Assembly: GCF_039538765.1 (NCBI RefSeq)
Contig: NZ_BAABCJ010000001.1
Location: 558,001-622,000, forward strand
DNA from: Zhihengliuella alba
GTDB lineage: Bacteria > Actinomycetota > Actinomycetes > Actinomycetales > Micrococcaceae
Direction of reading: 5' to 3'
DNA: 64,000 nucleotides
The translations under genes were made by a program, and so were the position numbers. The notes under the pieces were generated by a model. The model searched no databases. It was not told the DNA's origin and saw only the letters and a list, made by a program, of their open reading frames with translations. Shown one piece after another: positions 38,915 through 47,312 of the stretch. Position 1 is the stretch's first letter; the number at the start of each line of letters is the position of its first letter.

Positions 38915-39714
38915 GCGCCGTCCAGCAGCTGGATGAGCATGTTCGCGAGGGCGACCAGGCCGAGGACGATGATGACGGCGCGTAGCCAGGCCGGCGAGAG
39001 CCGACGGCCGATCTTGGCCCCGAGGAAGCCGCCGAGCAGCGACCCGGCCGCGATCAGGGCGACGACGACCCAGTCGATCCGCTCGAACGCGAAGATCAGG
39101 TAGGACGCCGCCGCGATGAGGTTCACGCCCAGGGAGAGGATGACCTTGATGGCGTTGGACTGCTGCAGGCTCCCGTGGAAGAGCACGCCGAGCACGCCCA
39201 TCAGCAGCACGCCCTGGGCGGCGGTGAAGTAGCCCCCGTAGACGCCGATGAGGAAGACCAGCACGTACAGCACGGGCGGCAGCCTCTGCCGGTCGGCGAG
39301 CTCGGGGAGGGTCTCCTCCGCGCTCTGGCGCCGCTTGGACCACGCGGAGAGGCGTGGCTGGAACGCCACCAGCAGCACGGCGACGAGGATCAAGACCGGC
39401 GCGACGACGGCGAAGACCGACTCCGGCAGATGCAGCAGCAGGTAGGCGCCGACCAGTCCGCCGACCAGGGAGACGGGGAGCAGGCGCACGATGGTCTTCG
39501 GGACCGAGCGGGCCTCGCGCCGGTAGCCCCACGCACCGGAGAACCCGCCGGCGACGAGCCCCATGGCGTTGGAGACGATCGCGTTGACGGGCGCCGTGCC
39601 GAGGGCGAGGAGCACGGGGAACGTGACGAGCGTTCCGGAGCCGACGATGGTGTTGATGGTGCCGGCCCAGAGGCCGGCCACGAGGATCAGCGCCTCGCGC
39701 CAGAAGTCGAGCAT
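38911..39714 (-). CDS. TSUP-family (TauE/SafE) membrane transporter
   Basis: A 267-residue membrane protein with about 8 helices of the TauE/SafE/DUF81 family. Diagnostic parts are GTINTIVGSGTLVTFPVLLALG near 18-40, NAIVSNAMGLVAGGFSGAWGYRRE, and FLIGVYGGYFTAAQGVLLMGVLGVL followed by NAIKVILSLGVNLIAA. Members move sulfite, sulfonates or other organosulfur anions; the direction is uncertain. Coupled to trmH by ATGA overlap and 6 bp after the ABC ATPase gene. Confidence 0.9.
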   Translation of the reverse strand: MLDFWREALILVAGLWAGTINTIVGSGTLVTFPVLLALGTAPVNAIVSNAMGLVAGGFSGAWGYRREARSVPKTIVRLLPVSLVGGLVGAYLLLHLPESVFAVVAPVLILVAVLLVAFQPRLSAWSKRRQSAEETLPELADRQRLPPVLYVLVFLIGVYGGYFTAAQGVLLMGVLGVLFHGSLQQSNAIKVILSLGVNLIAAASYLIFAFERIDWVVVALIAAGSLLGGFLGAKIGRRLSPAWLRAVIIVLGLVALANMLIQLLDGA

Positions 39715-39720
39715 GTGCGG

Positions 39721-40506
39721 CTAGGCCCGGGCCACCGCGGTGTACCGCCCGTTCGACGCCGTCAGCTTCAGGTCGGCGCCGAAGGTGGCGGCGAGGTTGG
39801 CCTCGTTCAGGGTCTCGCCGATGGGGCCGGAGGCGACGGCCTGGCCCTCGCGGAGCATGAGGACGTGCGTGAAGCCCGGCGGGATCTCCTCGAGGTGGTG
39901 GGTGACGAGCACGATGGCCGGGGCGGCCTCGTCGGCGGCCAGATCGGCCAGGCGCCGCACCAGGTCCTCGCGGCCGGCGAGGTCCAGACCCGCCCCCGGC
40001 TCGTCGAGGATCAGCAGCTCGGGGTCCGTCATGAGGGCACGGGCGATCTGGGTCCGCTTGCGCTCCCCCTCACTGAGGGACCCGAAGGGGCGGTTCAGGA
40101 GCGTGGACATGCCCCAGTCGTGCAGGAGGCCGAACGCGCGGCGCTCGTCGAGCCGCTCGTACTGCTCGCGCCAGCGTCCAGTGGCGCCGTAGGCGGCCGT
40201 GACGACGACGTCGAGCACCTTCTCGCCCGCGGGGATCTGCGCGGCGAGCGCCGCCGAGGACAGTCCGATGAGCGGACGCAGGTCGAACACGTCCACCCGC
40301 CCCAGGGTCTCGCCGAGGATGGACACCGTGCCGGACGTCGGGTGCAGGCGGGTGGCGGCGATCTGCATCAGGGTGGTCTTCCCCGCCCCGTTCGCGCCGA
40401 GGACGACCCAGCGCTCCCCCTCGGATACCGACCAGTCCACGCCGTCCAGCAGCCGCTTGCGGCCCCGGACCACCGTGACCTCCGCAAAATCCAACACTTC
40501 ACTCAT
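39721..40506 (-). CDS. ABC transporter ATP-binding protein (solitary)
   Basis: A 261-residue ATPase with Walker A LGANGAGKTT near residues 36-45, signature SLSEGERKRTQIARAL, Walker B LLILDEPGAGLDLAGRE and switch His in LVTHHLEEIP. It resembles iron-siderophore/ModF-YnjD-type single ATPases, but no permease or binding protein gene is adjacent; the only membrane partner nearby is the TSUP protein, which needs no ATPase. ATG 40506 (MSEVLDFAEVTVVRG) is chosen over the longer frame. TAGTGT lies 7 nt upstream, hinting at a leaderless mRNA. Transport role unassigned. Confidence 0.88.
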   Translation of the reverse strand: MSEVLDFAEVTVVRGRKRLLDGVDWSVSEGERWVVLGANGAGKTTLMQIAATRLHPTSGTVSILGETLGRVDVFDLRPLIGLSSAALAAQIPAGEKVLDVVVTAAYGATGRWREQYERLDERRAFGLLHDWGMSTLLNRPFGSLSEGERKRTQIARALMTDPELLILDEPGAGLDLAGREDLVRRLADLAADEAAPAIVLVTHHLEEIPPGFTHVLMLREGQAVASGPIGETLNEANLAATFGADLKLTASNGRYTAVARA

Positions 40507-40675
40507 GGTGAAAACACTAGGCCAGCGCGGCGCGAATCGACCAAACCGGGTCCCGTGTCCGAGGATCCCCGCCCGCCGCGCCATGATCCGTCAGCTCATG
40601 GCCCGGCACGCTGATGGCCCGTCACGCTGGGGCACCGGCTTGGGCCCGACCTCGCGCCCACGGGAGAATGGGGGC

Positions 40676-41716
40676 ATGTCGCAGTCCTCAGCCGCCGTCC
40701 CCTCCGCCGCCGTCACCGCCGCCTTCGACGACGCCGCCCGCTCCCGTGCCAGCGCCGTCGTGGTGCATCTGCATCCGGCCGGCGCCGCCCCGGCCCTGGC
40801 CTCCGATCGCATCGCCGGGGCCCTGTCCACGTGCGGGAGCGTGCTGGACACCGAGACCGTCGACTCCGCCGCGCCGGACGAGAAGGGCGATCCCACCGTC
40901 GGCCTGGCGGGGCGCCGCTTCGCCGTGGCGGGCGCGGACGTCGCGTCCCTCCGGGCCGTCGCCGATGACCTGCTGGCCGCCGCCGACGTCCCGTCCCCCC
41001 GTTCCTGGGCGGACCGGGGGCGGACCGGCGAGACCCTGGCCGTCGTGCCCGCCGGGGTCTTCGCCGCACCGCGCAAACTCCTCGTGATGGACGTCGACTC
41101 GACGCTCATCCAGCAGGAGGTCATCGAGCTGCTCGCCGCCCACGCCGGCCGCGAGGAGGAGGTCGCCGCGGTGACGGAGGCGGCCATGCGGGGCGAGCTG
41201 GACTTCGCTCAGAGCCTGCACGCCCGGGTGGAGGCACTGGCCGGACTCGAGGCGTCCGTGGTGGAGGACGTCCGGCGCTCCGTGCGCCTCTCCCCCGGCG
41301 CGCGCGCCCTGGTGGCCGCGTTCCGCGTCGCGGGCCACCGCGTGGGGGTGGTCTCCGGTGGCTTCATCCAGATTCTGCGGCCCCTCGCCGACGACCTCGG
41401 GCTGGACTTCGCCGTCGCGAACGAGCTCGAGATCGTCGACGGCCGGCTCACCGGACGCGTCGTCGGCGACGTGGTCGACCGCGCCGCCAAGGAGTCCTGC
41501 CTGCGGCGGTGGGCCGACGAGTCCGGGGTCCCACTGGAGGCCACCATCGCCATCGGCGACGGGGCGAACGACCTGGACATGGTCCTCGCCGCGGGGCTGG
41601 GCATCGCCTACTGCGCCAAGCCCGCGCTCGCGGCGGAGGCTGCCGCCCGCATCGACCTGCCGCGGTTGGACGCCGCCCTGGAGCTCGCCGGGGTGGCCCG
41701 GCCCTCCGTCGCCTGA
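40676..41716 (+). CDS. serB: Phosphoserine phosphatase
   Basis: A 346-residue HAD phosphatase for the last step of serine synthesis. The catalytic DVDSTL has Asp139 (nucleophile) and Asp141; VGVVSGGFIQIL (motif II) and IAIGDGANDLDMVLAAGLG (motif III) follow. Residues 1-125 form an N-terminal ACT-like regulatory region, as in longer actinobacterial SerB. ATG 40676 is preceded by GGGAG (9 nt) and also by GAGAAT exactly 6 nt away, so either a weak ribosome site or a leaderless start is possible. Divergent from the ABC ATPase gene. Confidence 0.94.
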   Translation: MSQSSAAVPSAAVTAAFDDAARSRASAVVVHLHPAGAAPALASDRIAGALSTCGSVLDTETVDSAAPDEKGDPTVGLAGRRFAVAGADVASLRAVADDLLAAADVPSPRSWADRGRTGETLAVVPAGVFAAPRKLLVMDVDSTLIQQEVIELLAAHAGREEEVAAVTEAAMRGELDFAQSLHARVEALAGLEASVVEDVRRSVRLSPGARALVAAFRVAGHRVGVVSGGFIQILRPLADDLGLDFAVANELEIVDGRLTGRVVGDVVDRAAKESCLRRWADESGVPLEATIAIGDGANDLDMVLAAGLGIAYCAKPALAAEAAARIDLPRLDAALELAGVARPSVA

Positions 41717-41903
41717 GGTCCGGGACGCCGGCGTCGCGCTCAGGGATTAGCCACTGGAGTGTCGAAACACAATCGCATAACGAAGCGGGGCGGAGCGCGC
41801 GGCGCGTCCGGGGCCGCCTCCCGCCGCCGCTAGTCTTGTCGAGTGCGGCGGCATACGCTCCGTCGCGCCCTCCACTTCTGACACAGCATTCGAGAGACGA
41901 CGC
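41717..41903. other. Region between serB and vanW-like gene
   Basis: 187 bp with no gene. A -10-like TAGTCT at 41831-41836 is the best promoter candidate, giving a leader of about 60 nt. No hairpin with a T tract was found after serB. Confidence 0.3.
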
Positions 41904-43607
41904 GTGACCTCCTCCAAGAAGAAGCTTTCCCGGACCGCCCGCGGATGGATCGTCGGCGGTTCCATCGCCGTGCTCGTCGTCGGCGGGTACGTCGGCGCTG
42001 CGGCCGTCCTCGGCGGAGTCGTTCCGCGCGGGACCACCGTCCACGGTGTCCCGGTCGGCGGGATGAGCCACGAGCAGGCGCTCGAGCGGCTCTCCACCGA
42101 GCTGGGCCCGCTCGCCGAGCAGCCGATCACCGTCACCGCCGGTGAGGCCGAGGCGACCCTGGACCCGGCGGCCTCCGGCCTGCGCCTCGATCTCGAGGGG
42201 ACCATCTCCGGCTACACCGGCTTCACCCTGGATCCCGTCGTGCTCTGGCGGCACGTCGTCGGCGGCGGCGAGGTGACGCCCGTGGCGGACATCGAGCAGT
42301 CGAAGCTGCAGGCGGCCATCTCGGGTGTCGCGGAGGAGCTCAAGCGGGAGCCGGTGGAGGGCGAGCTCGCGTACGACGGCGTCACGCCGGTGGTCACCGA
42401 CCCGGTGCCCGGCGTCCAGGTCGCCGAGAGCGCCGCCTACGGGACCGTCGCCGAGCGCTGGTTCGATCCGGCGGGGCCGATCGAGCTGCCGACGACGCCG
42501 ACCCCGCCGGAGATCGTCGGCACCGAGTTCACGGAGGCCGCCGAGAACCTGGCGGAACCGCTCGTGGCCGGGCCGATCACCGTGCAGGCCGGGGACGTCG
42601 CCGCCGAGCTCGGTCCCGAGGCCCTCGCCGCGGCGGCGCAGTTCGAGGCCGCCGACGGCACTGTCCGCCTCGCGCTCGACTCGGAGCAGCTGCTGGCCTC
42701 GATCAGGGAGGCCAATCCGGATCTCGGGGTCGATGCCCAGGACGCCCGCGTGACGCTCAAGCGCGGGAAGCCGACCGTCATCGGGCATCAGACCGGCCGC
42801 CAGGTCGACCCGGAGGGGCTCGGCGAGAAGATCATCGCCGCCAGCACCACAGAGGAGCGCACTGCGTCCGTCGAGGTCGTCGAGACACAGCCGGACTTCA
42901 CCACCGCCGATGCCGAGGCCCTCGGCATCGACGAGATCGTCGTCGACTTCTCGACGCCCTACCCCACCTACGACGACGTCCGGACCAAGAACCTCGTCGC
43001 CGGCGCCCAGAAACTCACCGGTGTCATCGTCAAACCGGGCGAGACCTTCTCCCTGCTCGGCGTGCTCAGCCCCATCACCAAGGAGAATGGCTACTTCGAG
43101 TCGGGCGTCGTGGAGGACGGCTTCTCCACCACGGCGATCGGCGGCGGGCTGTCGCAGATCTCCACGCAGATGTTCAACGTGGGCTGGCTCGCCGGGTTCG
43201 ACGACGTCGAGCACCGTCCCCACTCCCGCTGGTTCGACCGCTACCCCGCCGGTCGCGAGGCGACGCTCTGGGAGGGGCAGATCGACATGAAGTGGCGGAA
43301 CAACACGGACACCGCCGTCATGATCCACGCCTGGGTCGCCGACGGCCGCGTGCACACCCGGCTGTGGGGCACCAAGCACTGGACCGTCACCAGCAAGACG
43401 AGCGATCACTACAACCTCGTCCAGCCGGAGACGAAGTACAACGAAGCCGACCAGTGCGTACCCGAGAGCGGGGGCCAGCCGGGCTTCACCGTCGACGTCA
43501 CCCGTACGCGCACGTCCGCCGAGGAGACGCTGCCCCCGGATCGGCTCCGCTGGACCTACCAGCCCTGGCACAAGGTCGTCTGCGGCCCGCCGCCCGGGGA
43601 CGACTAG
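41904..43607 (+). CDS. VanW-family protein with peptidoglycan-binding-like repeats
   Basis: A 567-residue cell-envelope protein. One membrane helix at residues 14-37 (WIVGGSIAVLVVGGYVGAAAVL) anchors it with the bulk outside. Two PG_binding_4-type modules occupy about 45-330 (VHGVPVGGMSHEQALERLSTE begins the first). The C-terminal VanW domain covers about 345-520, with FSTPYPTYDDVRTKNLVAGAQ, VIVKPGETFSLL, GGGLSQISTQMFNVGWLAGFD and HRPHSRWFDRYPAGREAT. VanW occurs in some vancomycin-resistance clusters, but most homologues, as here, are chromosomal with unknown wall function. GTG 41904 has only a weak GAGA upstream. It ends at an 18-bp hairpin. Confidence 0.9.
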   Translation: MTSSKKKLSRTARGWIVGGSIAVLVVGGYVGAAAVLGGVVPRGTTVHGVPVGGMSHEQALERLSTELGPLAEQPITVTAGEAEATLDPAASGLRLDLEGTISGYTGFTLDPVVLWRHVVGGGEVTPVADIEQSKLQAAISGVAEELKREPVEGELAYDGVTPVVTDPVPGVQVAESAAYGTVAERWFDPAGPIELPTTPTPPEIVGTEFTEAAENLAEPLVAGPITVQAGDVAAELGPEALAAAAQFEAADGTVRLALDSEQLLASIREANPDLGVDAQDARVTLKRGKPTVIGHQTGRQVDPEGLGEKIIAASTTEERTASVEVVETQPDFTTADAEALGIDEIVVDFSTPYPTYDDVRTKNLVAGAQKLTGVIVKPGETFSLLGVLSPITKENGYFESGVVEDGFSTTAIGGGLSQISTQMFNVGWLAGFDDVEHRPHSRWFDRYPAGREATLWEGQIDMKWRNNTDTAVMIHAWVADGRVHTRLWGTKHWTVTSKTSDHYNLVQPETKYNEADQCVPESGGQPGFTVDVTRTRTSAEETLPPDRLRWTYQPWHKVVCGPPPGDD

Positions 43608-43643
43608 ACCCGGCCGGCCGGCCGCCGACCGGACCGCAGAGAC

Positions 43644-43685
43644 AGGGAGGGCGACCACCGGTGGGATCCGGTGGTCGCCCTCCCT
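43644..43685. terminator. Bidirectional terminator hairpin
   Basis: A perfect 18-bp stem (43644-43661 with 43668-43685) with a 6-nt loop lies between the convergent vanW-like and SDR genes. Confidence 0.8.
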
Positions 43686-43784
43686 GCTTCTCGTGCGTTC
43701 GGTCCACGGACGCGGCCGTCGGCGGCGTCCACCCGGGAGCCGGCCGCGCCGGCCCCGGGACCGTGCTGCCCTGTGGCCCGGCGG

Positions 43785-44555
43785 TCAGCCCTGGGCGCCG
43801 AGGAAGTCCTCGGCCCCGCCGACGTACTCGGTGTGGCCGTGCTCGACGTCGGCTGACACCATGGCGGCGACCTCGGCGGCGAACTCCTCGACGGAGTAGA
43901 GCTTGCCGGCGGCCTCGCGACGGGCCTCGATGGCGCCCGGCGTCGAGCGGTCCAGGAGCGTGGCGGTGATGGTGCCCTCGATCATGTCACCGGAGACGAC
44001 GACGAGCTTGATGCCCTTCTCCTCCAGCAGCGGCAGCCGCTCGCGGAGCGCGTCCTCGCCGGCCCGCTTGGACTTGGCGACCGGGACGTACGCGTCCATG
44101 GTGGGCACGCTGTTGATGAAGTGGGCCTGGTGGCTCGTGACGAAGACGACCCGCGAGCCCGGCTTCATGGCCCCGACGGCCGCCTCGAGCATGCTCACCT
44201 GAGCGTCCCGGTTCAGGCGCAGGGCGTAGTCCTCGCCGAGGCCGGACTCCATGCCGCCGGAGGCGTTGAGGACGAGGAGGTCGAGGCCGCCGAAGTTCTC
44301 GACCGCGGCGTCGACGAGCGTCTGCGCGCCCTCCTGCGTCGTCAGGTCGGCGCCGACGGCCACTGCGCGGCCCCCGGCCTCCTCGATGGCGGCGACGACC
44401 TTGTTGGCGCGGGGAGCTTTCTGCCGGTAGTTGATGACCACGGAGGCGCCTCGGGCCGCCAGGAGCTTGGCGGTCTCGGCGCCGATGCCACGGGACGATC
44501 CGGTGACGATGGCGGCCTTGCCGCTCAGGTCCTTGACTGCGGTCGATTCGCTCAT
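43785..44555 (-). CDS. Short-chain dehydrogenase/reductase
   Basis: A 256-residue SDR: AAIVTGSSRGIGAETAKLLA near 13-32 for NAD(P), LVLNASGGMESG, VVFVTSHQAHF with the catalytic Ser, and AYVPVAKSKRAGEDAL with Tyr and Lys. The substrate is unknown. ATG 44555 is chosen because GGAGGAG lies about 5 nt upstream; the longer frame from 44597 lacks one. It lies 112 bp downstream of fabG on the same strand and may be cotranscribed with it. Confidence 0.9.
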   Translation of the reverse strand: MSESTAVKDLSGKAAIVTGSSRGIGAETAKLLAARGASVVINYRQKAPRANKVVAAIEEAGGRAVAVGADLTTQEGAQTLVDAAVENFGGLDLLVLNASGGMESGLGEDYALRLNRDAQVSMLEAAVGAMKPGSRVVFVTSHQAHFINSVPTMDAYVPVAKSKRAGEDALRERLPLLEEKGIKLVVVSGDMIEGTITATLLDRSTPGAIEARREAAGKLYSVEEFAAEVAAMVSADVEHGHTEYVGGAEDFLGAQG

Positions 44556-44667
44556 GCTGGCTCCTCCGTGTGAATGGCTCTCGTGTCGGGCCCGCACAAA
44601 CGAGTCGGGCGTCCGGAACCATCTTGCCAGCCCCGGACGCCCTCCTGCTTGTAGGAAACCTCTAAGT

Positions 44668-45390
44668 TTAGTGGCCCATCCCCAAGCCGCCGTCGACCGG
44701 GATCACCGCACCGGAGATGTACCCGGCCTCGGCGGAGGCGATCCAGCGGACGACGCCGGCGACTTCCTCGGGCTCGGCGAAGCGCCCGGCCGGGATGGAG
44801 CCGAGGTAGCCCTTCTGCGTCTCCTCCGGAAGCGCCGCGGTCATGTCAGTGTTGATGAAGCCGGGCGCGACGACATTCGCGGTGATGCCGCGGCTGCCGA
44901 GCTCGCGGGTCAGCGAGCGGGCGATCCCGACCAGGCCGGCCTTGGAGGCGGCGTAGTTGATCTGGCCGGGCGAGCCGTACAGGCCGACGACCGAGGAGAT
45001 CAGCACCACGCGGCCCCGGCGGAGCCGGATCATGCCCTTCGAGGCACGCTTGATGACCCGGAACGCGCCGGAGAGGTTCGTGTCGACGACCTGGGTGAAA
45101 TCGTCCTCGCTCATGCGCAGCAGCAGCGTGTCCTTGGTCATCCCGGCGTTCGCGACCAGGACCTCCACGGGGCCGTGCTGGGCCTCGACCTCGGTGAAGG
45201 CCGCATCGACCGAGGCGGCATCGGTGACGTCCGCCTTCACGCCCAGGAGCCCGTCCGGGACTTCGCCGCTGCGGTACGTGATCGCCACCTTGTCGCCGTT
45301 GGCCTCGAAGGCGCGGGCGATGGCGAGGCCGATGCCGCGGTTGCCCCCGGTGACGAGGACGGAGCGGGGCGCGGGCGTCGTTTCGGGCAT
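44668..45390 (-). CDS. fabG: 3-oxoacyl-[ACP] reductase FabG
   Basis: A 240-residue SDR close to mycobacterial MabA/FabG1: VLVTGGNRGIGLAIARAF at 11-28, VLVANAGMTKDTLLLRMSEDD, LISSVVGLYGSPGQINYAASK with catalytic Ser, Tyr and Lys, and NVVAPGFINTDMTAALPEE. It reduces 3-oxoacyl-ACP in fatty-acid synthesis. ATG 45390 has GGAGG about 6 nt upstream. No fab partner genes flank it; it is divergent from the DUF3099 gene. Confidence 0.92.
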   Translation of the reverse strand: MPETTPAPRSVLVTGGNRGIGLAIARAFEANGDKVAITYRSGEVPDGLLGVKADVTDAASVDAAFTEVEAQHGPVEVLVANAGMTKDTLLLRMSEDDFTQVVDTNLSGAFRVIKRASKGMIRLRRGRVVLISSVVGLYGSPGQINYAASKAGLVGIARSLTRELGSRGITANVVAPGFINTDMTAALPEETQKGYLGSIPAGRFAEPEEVAGVVRWIASAEAGYISGAVIPVDGGLGMGH

Positions 45391-45494
45391 GGAGGTACCT
45401 CCGGTGGTGTTCGGGTGCTCGGTGTCCCGGTCATCCTACCGGCCGTCGGTTCGGATTCCGGGTCCGCGCAGTGAGACAATGGGACGAGGTATCC

Positions 45495-46001
45495 ATGGAC
45501 ATTCCCCAGCCCCGAGAACACGGTTCGCAGCATCGCGACGGTCGCCGGCAAGAGCCCGCGGTGCACACGATCACCGACGCCGAAGAGGCCCATTCGGTGG
45601 ACGTGCACTCCCGCATGTTCAAGTACACGCTCACCATGGGGATCCGCGTGGCGTGCTTCATCGCCGCCTTCTTCTTCCTCGATTCCTGGTTCGTGTGGGT
45701 GTGCCTGGCCGGCGCGACGTTCCTGCCCTGGGTCGCGGTCGTCATCGCGAACGGCGCCGGACGCGACCACCTGCGCAGCGCGCCGGCGTCGTACGCCGAG
45801 GCACCGGGGCAGCCGGCCCTCGAGGCCGGCCCCGCCGGCGGCCCCGAGCCCGAGCCCCGCGGCCCGGAGACCATGGAGGGCGAGCTCTTCACCGGATCGA
45901 ACGGCGACCCCGGCGGGAGCCCAGCCGCAGGCGACGACCACGACGCTCCCCCGCCCGCGCCGGGCGGAGGACGCCACGACGACGGAGGGACCCCCGCATG
46001 A
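45495..46001 (+). CDS. DUF3099 membrane protein
   Basis: A 168-residue actinobacterial protein. The DUF3099 block HTITDAEEAHSVDVHSRMFK is at about 25-44, followed by two helices (IRVACFIAAFFFLDSWFVWV and a second through VVIANGAG), then an acidic Pro/Gly-rich cytoplasmic tail. The function is unknown. I chose ATG 45495, preceded by GAGG; GTG 45471 is in frame but adds only eight unconserved residues. The stop overlaps the next ATG (ATGA), so the two are cotranslated, and SURF1 follows. Confidence 0.85.
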   Translation: MDIPQPREHGSQHRDGRRQEPAVHTITDAEEAHSVDVHSRMFKYTLTMGIRVACFIAAFFFLDSWFVWVCLAGATFLPWVAVVIANGAGRDHLRSAPASYAEAPGQPALEAGPAGGPEPEPRGPETMEGELFTGSNGDPGGSPAAGDDHDAPPPAPGGGRHDDGGTPA

Positions 46002-46324
46002 GCATCTTCGACCAGCTCGCGGGCGCGGACGGGCCGGACGCCCCGACGTGCTCGCGCAAGGGCTGCCGCGCCCCGGCCGCGTGGTCCGTGCTCTGGAACA
46101 ACCCCCGCATCCACACGCCGGAGCGACGCAAGCAGTGGCTCGCGTGCCCCGAGCACCGCGACTGGCTGCAGGACTACCTGACGCAGCGGGGCCTCTGGAA
46201 GGAGACCCTGCCGTTCCAGGCGGCCGCGGAGGCCTCCCCCGGGGCACAGCGGCCCGACGCCGCGCCCCGGTCTGACTCAAGCCAGTCGAGCGCGGGCCAG
46301 TCGAACACCAGCAAGGAGAGCTGA
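45998..46324 (+). CDS. Small Cys/His-containing actinobacterial protein (108 aa)
   Basis: A 108-residue protein with a conserved core CSRKGCRAPAAWSVLWNNPR, then RRKQWLACPEHRDWLQDYL. Two Cys in the first part and a Cys-Pro-Glu-His in the second could form one zinc site. The tail is Ser/Gln-rich and probably disordered. I recall such proteins being labelled acetone carboxylase in databases, which nothing in this sequence supports. The start overlaps the DUF3099 stop by 4 bp, and the SURF1 TTG follows 4 bp after its stop, so it belongs to an apparent three-gene operon. Confidence 0.75.
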   Translation: MSIFDQLAGADGPDAPTCSRKGCRAPAAWSVLWNNPRIHTPERRKQWLACPEHRDWLQDYLTQRGLWKETLPFQAAAEASPGAQRPDAAPRSDSSQSSAGQSNTSKES

Positions 46325-46328
46325 CCCG

Positions 46329-47228
46329 TTGTACCGCTTCCTCGCGAGCACCCGCTGGGTCGGCTGGCTCGCCCTCGTCTGCGTTTTCGCGGCCGCCTGC
46401 TGGGGCCTGGGCAACTGGCAGATGAACCGCCTCGACCAGGCCAGGGCGGCCAACGCCGTCGTCGAGCAGAACTACGACGCCGATCCGCTCGCCTACGCGC
46501 AGGCCTCCGGACTGTTCGACTCACTCCCGCCGCAGGACGAGTGGACGCCGGTGCGCCTGACGGGCGAGTACCTGGCCGAGGACACGGTCGTGGTCCGCAA
46601 CCGGCCGCTGGGCGGGCGCCCCGGGTACGAGGTCCTCGTCCCCTTCCGGACCCAGGGCGGGGACGTGGTGGTGGTGGACCGCGGGTGGCTCCCGATCGGC
46701 AACGAGCAGGCCGGCCGGCCGGACGCGATCCCGGCCCCGCCGGCCGGGACGGTGGAGGCCGTGGTCCGCGTCCGCCCCTACGAGCCCCGCCTCGAGCGCG
46801 GCGCCCCCGAGGGGCAGGTCGCCTCCATCGAGCGCGAGGCCCTCGAGAGCCGGCTCGGCTACGCCGTCGCCCCGGGCGCCTACGGCGTCCTGGCCTCCGA
46901 ATCGCCGGCCGCGGACGCGATGCCGGCGCCGCTGGAGAAGCCGCAGCTCGACGAGGGAAACCACCTGTCCTACTCGCTGCAGTGGTTCGCGTTCGGGGTG
47001 CTCGGATTCGTCGCCCTCGTCTGGGCGGCCCGCCAGCAGGCGCGCATCAACCGTGAGGACCGCGAGGCCGCGGCCGAGGCGGAGGCGGCAGGGGTGGAGG
47101 TCGTCCACTCGGCCTACCGTCCGCCGCGGCGCAGGCCCACTCGACGCCGGGACGGCGCCCCGACCGACGAGGAACTCGAGGATGCGTACCTGGACTCGCT
47201 GGAGGGCGGCCGACGGACCCCGCGGTAG
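46329..47228 (+). CDS. SURF1-family cytochrome oxidase assembly protein
   Basis: A 299-residue membrane protein with two helices, residues 8-27 (TRWVGWLALVCVFAAACWGL) and about 218-235, flanking a periplasm-facing domain. Family features: GNWQMNRL, PVRLTGEYLAEDTVVVRNRP, PGYEVLVPFRTQGGDVVVVDRGWLP and HLSYSLQWFAFGVLGF. SURF1 proteins help insert haem a into cytochrome aa3 oxidase. The C-terminal 60 residues form a charged extension. The start is TTG 46329 with AAGGAG about 10 nt upstream; no ATG or GTG fits. Confidence 0.9.
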   Translation: MYRFLASTRWVGWLALVCVFAAACWGLGNWQMNRLDQARAANAVVEQNYDADPLAYAQASGLFDSLPPQDEWTPVRLTGEYLAEDTVVVRNRPLGGRPGYEVLVPFRTQGGDVVVVDRGWLPIGNEQAGRPDAIPAPPAGTVEAVVRVRPYEPRLERGAPEGQVASIEREALESRLGYAVAPGAYGVLASESPAADAMPAPLEKPQLDEGNHLSYSLQWFAFGVLGFVALVWAARQQARINREDREAAAEAEAAGVEVVHSAYRPPRRRPTRRRDGAPTDEELEDAYLDSLEGGRRTPR

Positions 47229-47252
47229 CGCGCGCGGGGAGCGCAGCGCCCC

Positions 47253-47300
47253 GGATGCGCGTGAGGGACGACCCGAGCGGGCCGTCCCTCACGCGCATCC
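47253..47300. terminator. Bidirectional terminator hairpin
   Basis: A perfect 18-bp stem (47253-47270 with 47283-47300) with a 12-nt loop, between convergent SURF1 and ABC-F genes. Confidence 0.8.
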
Positions 47301-47312
47301 GTCGCCCTCGGA

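Noticed and set aside
41904..43607. Vancomycin-resistance locus suggested by the VanW domain
   Set aside because: No vanH, vanA, vanX or vanRS-like genes are nearby, and VanW proteins are common in chromosomes without resistance.
45998..46324. Acetone carboxylase label for the 108-aa protein
   Set aside because: Far too short and without any carboxylase motif; I treat it as a possible zinc-binding protein of unknown role.
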